DNA from: Trueperaceae bacterium
Lineage (GTDB): Bacteria > Deinococcota > Deinococci > Deinococcales > Trueperaceae
Reading direction: 5' to 3'
DNA length: 64,000 bases
Assembly: GCA_036381595.1 (NCBI GenBank)
Contig: DASVCN010000035.1
Span: 1-64,000, forward strand
Shown: positions 62,721 through 64,000 of the stretch, one piece after another
How positions within the stretch are numbered: the first letter of the stretch is position 1
Layout of the letters: every line of letters begins with the position of its first letter
The notes under the pieces: generated by a model
Databases searched by the model: none
The model's input: the letters and a program-made list of their open reading frames with translations, nothing else
Told to the model about the DNA's origin: nothing
Position numbers and translations under genes: made by a program

Positions 62721-63683
62721 CTAGTAGACTCGGCGCTGAGACTCGGCCACCACGATGCCCAGCAGCAGGAGGAGTGCGGCCGCCAGCGAAAATATGCCTG
62801 TCGCCTCCTCCGGTGCCATCCGCCACACCAGAGAGTTCCCCAACTCTCGGTAGACGTCGTTGAGGTCGGAGGCGTTGTCGACGAAGACGTAGCGTCCACC
62901 GGTGTCGGCAGCGATGCGCCTCAGGGTCGACTCGTCGAACCGGTAGCCCCGGCTGTAACCGCCGGGCCCCCAGTCACCGCCCCCGCCGCGATCGGTGCCT
63001 ACGCCGACCGTGTGCACGGTGACCTGCTCGGGCACTATCATCTCGAGAGCGGTGACCGGATCGATCCCTCCCCGGTTCTGGCCGTCGGAGAGGAGTATCA
63101 CGGTTGCCAGGTCCTTCGGATCGTCGGCAGCGGCACGGCGCTCCTCGAGGCTGGGCAGGGCCGCCACGCTCGCCAGCAACGCTTCGCCGATCGCGGTCCC
63201 GCGCTGCAGCGTGAGCTCCTCGATCGCCTCGCGAAGCAGATCGTGATCCCGCGTCGGTGGCGCGACGGTGTTGGCGAAGTAGCCGAAGGTGACGAGTCCC
63301 ACCCGGATGTTGTCCGGCACGTCATCGAGGAACGAGTAGACCGCCTCTTTGGCCGCCTCGAGGCGGCTCGGCTCTATGTCGGTGGCCCGCATCGACCAGC
63401 TCGAGTCCAGCGCCAGGATTATCGCCGCCTGCGGATGGGCTTCCGGCGCGGGCAGGCTGGGACGGGCGAGGGCGAAGAGGGCCAGCGTGCAGGTGCCCAG
63501 GTAGATGAAGGCAGGGACATGCCTCCTCCACCTCCTGCCGGTCTCGCTGGCGCGGGCTATGAGGGCGAGATCCGGGTGCATGGTGACCGCTCGCGCGGCC
63601 GACCGCAGACTGCGGAAGTACAGCCAGATCAGCAGTGGCGCGAGTGCGAGGAGGGCGAGTCCCCACGGCCAGAGGAAACTCAT
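62721..63683 (-). CDS. VWA-domain membrane protein (BatA-like)
   Basis: This 320-aa protein has the BatA/BatB architecture: two N-terminal transmembrane helices (FLWPWGLALLALAPLLIWLYF and VPAFIYLGTCTLALFALA), a von Willebrand A domain with the MIDAS motif DSSWSM, TFGYFANTVAPPT and LLSDGQNRGG, and a C-terminal helix (GIFSLAAALLLLLGIVVA). BatA proteins belong to MoxR-AAA-linked operons (aerotolerance, chaperone roles). The upstream gene is a second VWA protein. Confidence 0.9.
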   Translation of the reverse strand: MSFLWPWGLALLALAPLLIWLYFRSLRSAARAVTMHPDLALIARASETGRRWRRHVPAFIYLGTCTLALFALARPSLPAPEAHPQAAIILALDSSWSMRATDIEPSRLEAAKEAVYSFLDDVPDNIRVGLVTFGYFANTVAPPTRDHDLLREAIEELTLQRGTAIGEALLASVAALPSLEERRAAADDPKDLATVILLSDGQNRGGIDPVTALEMIVPEQVTVHTVGVGTDRGGGGDWGPGGYSRGYRFDESTLRRIAADTGGRYVFVDNASDLNDVYRELGNSLVWRMAPEEATGIFSLAAALLLLLGIVVAESQRRVY

Positions 63684-63696
63684 TTGTCGACTCCCT

Positions 63697-64000
63697 TCAC
63701 GGTAGGCGGCGGCTCGTCCGCAGCCCCACGGTGGCGGCGATGAGCAGCAGTATCAGGGCGACTCCTGTCAGCAGCGCGGAGATCTCGACCTCGGCGGCCT
63801 CCCAGCGGATCTCGCGGCCCAGGTCGCGGAACGCCTCGCGTAACCCCTCCGGATCGCCCGCGTCGAGCCGCTGACCTCCGGTGCGCTCGCTCATCAGCTC
63901 GAGGGTCTCCCCGTCGAAGGGAATGAAGTAGTCCTGGCCGTCTATGTGCGTTACCGCTCCGCCTACGCTCCCCACCGGCACGGTGTAGACCTGCACCTCC
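63697..64000 (-). CDS. VWA-domain membrane protein (BatB-like), C-terminal part cut by window end
   Basis: The frame is open to the last base of the window, so the start is outside. Visible: the VWA C-terminal strand VQVYTVPVGSVGG, DYFIPFDGETLELMSERTGGQRLDAGDPEGLREAFRDLGREI, and a terminal transmembrane helix (ISALLTGVALILLLIAATVGL). This matches the end of a BatA/BatB protein and mirrors the gene 13 bp downstream. The MIDAS motif would lie beyond the window. Confidence 0.82.
   Translation of the reverse strand, partial: EVQVYTVPVGSVGGAVTHIDGQDYFIPFDGETLELMSERTGGQRLDAGDPEGLREAFRDLGREIRWEAAEVEISALLTGVALILLLIAATVGLRTSRRLP

Overview
The window is a high-GC bacterial chromosome segment. Its first ~6.5 kb is an accessory island, and the rest (from ~7.08 kb) is tightly packed chromosomal DNA. 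The lineage is not fixed by a marker gene. At least eight genes start with no leader: an extended -10 (TANNNT) lies 5-7 nt before an ATG or GTG and there is no Shine-Dalgarno sequence. That habit is well known in Deinococcus and in actinobacteria. Together with a BTAD/NB-ARC regulator, cbb3 oxidase, HD-GYP proteins and ectoine genes, it makes a Deinococcota (Trueperaceae-like) origin my best guess, held loosely.

Island (1-6591). It carries two convergent two-gene modules: an SF2 helicase (5' end cut by the window) overlapping a GIY-YIG nuclease-domain protein, and an AAA+ ATPase followed 2 bp later by an 820-aa subtilase. Base composition is visibly more AT-rich than the rest, most clearly in the ATPase/subtilase pair. 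The island stops at a 47-nt sequence identical in layout to the 3' part of a tRNA-Val(CAC) (anticodon arm to discriminator base), with a strong hairpin just downstream. This looks like the displaced tRNA end left by an integrated element.

Chromosome, left part (7.0-21.7 kb): a secreted beta-propeller, a BTAD/NB-ARC/TPR regulator beside a PKD-domain lipoprotein, a LysR regulator divergent from a small coiled-coil membrane protein, then a complete hydroxyectoine locus: ectR (divergent MarR repressor) and ectA-ectB-ectC-ectD-ask. Two copies of one 13-bp near-palindrome flank the ectR/ectA promoters in opposite orientation. A 14-bp tandem repeat, apparently seeded by the last codons of ectA, fills the ectA-ectB gap.

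Middle part (21.7-40 kb): a lipoprotein nuclease of the ExeM type; an AraC-VOC-UvrA2-like operon; a PAS-GAF-HD-GYP membrane protein; a TetR-controlled heterodimeric ABC exporter with one degenerate ATP site; a double GNAT protein; an ArsR-type regulator next to a 56-aa protein whose promoter holds a palindrome; an AlkZ/YcaQ-like protein; a FAD/NAD oxidoreductase; VOC and Yip1-like proteins; and an AlkD-like DNA repair protein.

Right part (40-64 kb): an operon for a cbb3-type oxidase (ccoN, ccoO, a small subunit, and an unusual Ig-like/TM/cytochrome c protein replacing CcoP); a TetR-regulated membrane protein; an XRE/membrane-protein pair; two ABC-2 transporters; a second HD-GYP protein and a GGDEF cyclase with an I-site (so c-di-GMP is both made and degraded); a CopB-type copper ATPase with a His-rich tail; a CGNR zinc-finger regulator; LarA; a secreted-repeat lipoprotein; and two BatA/BatB-like VWA proteins, the last cut by the window end. 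No CRISPR array, rRNA, complete tRNA, transposase or integrase was seen.
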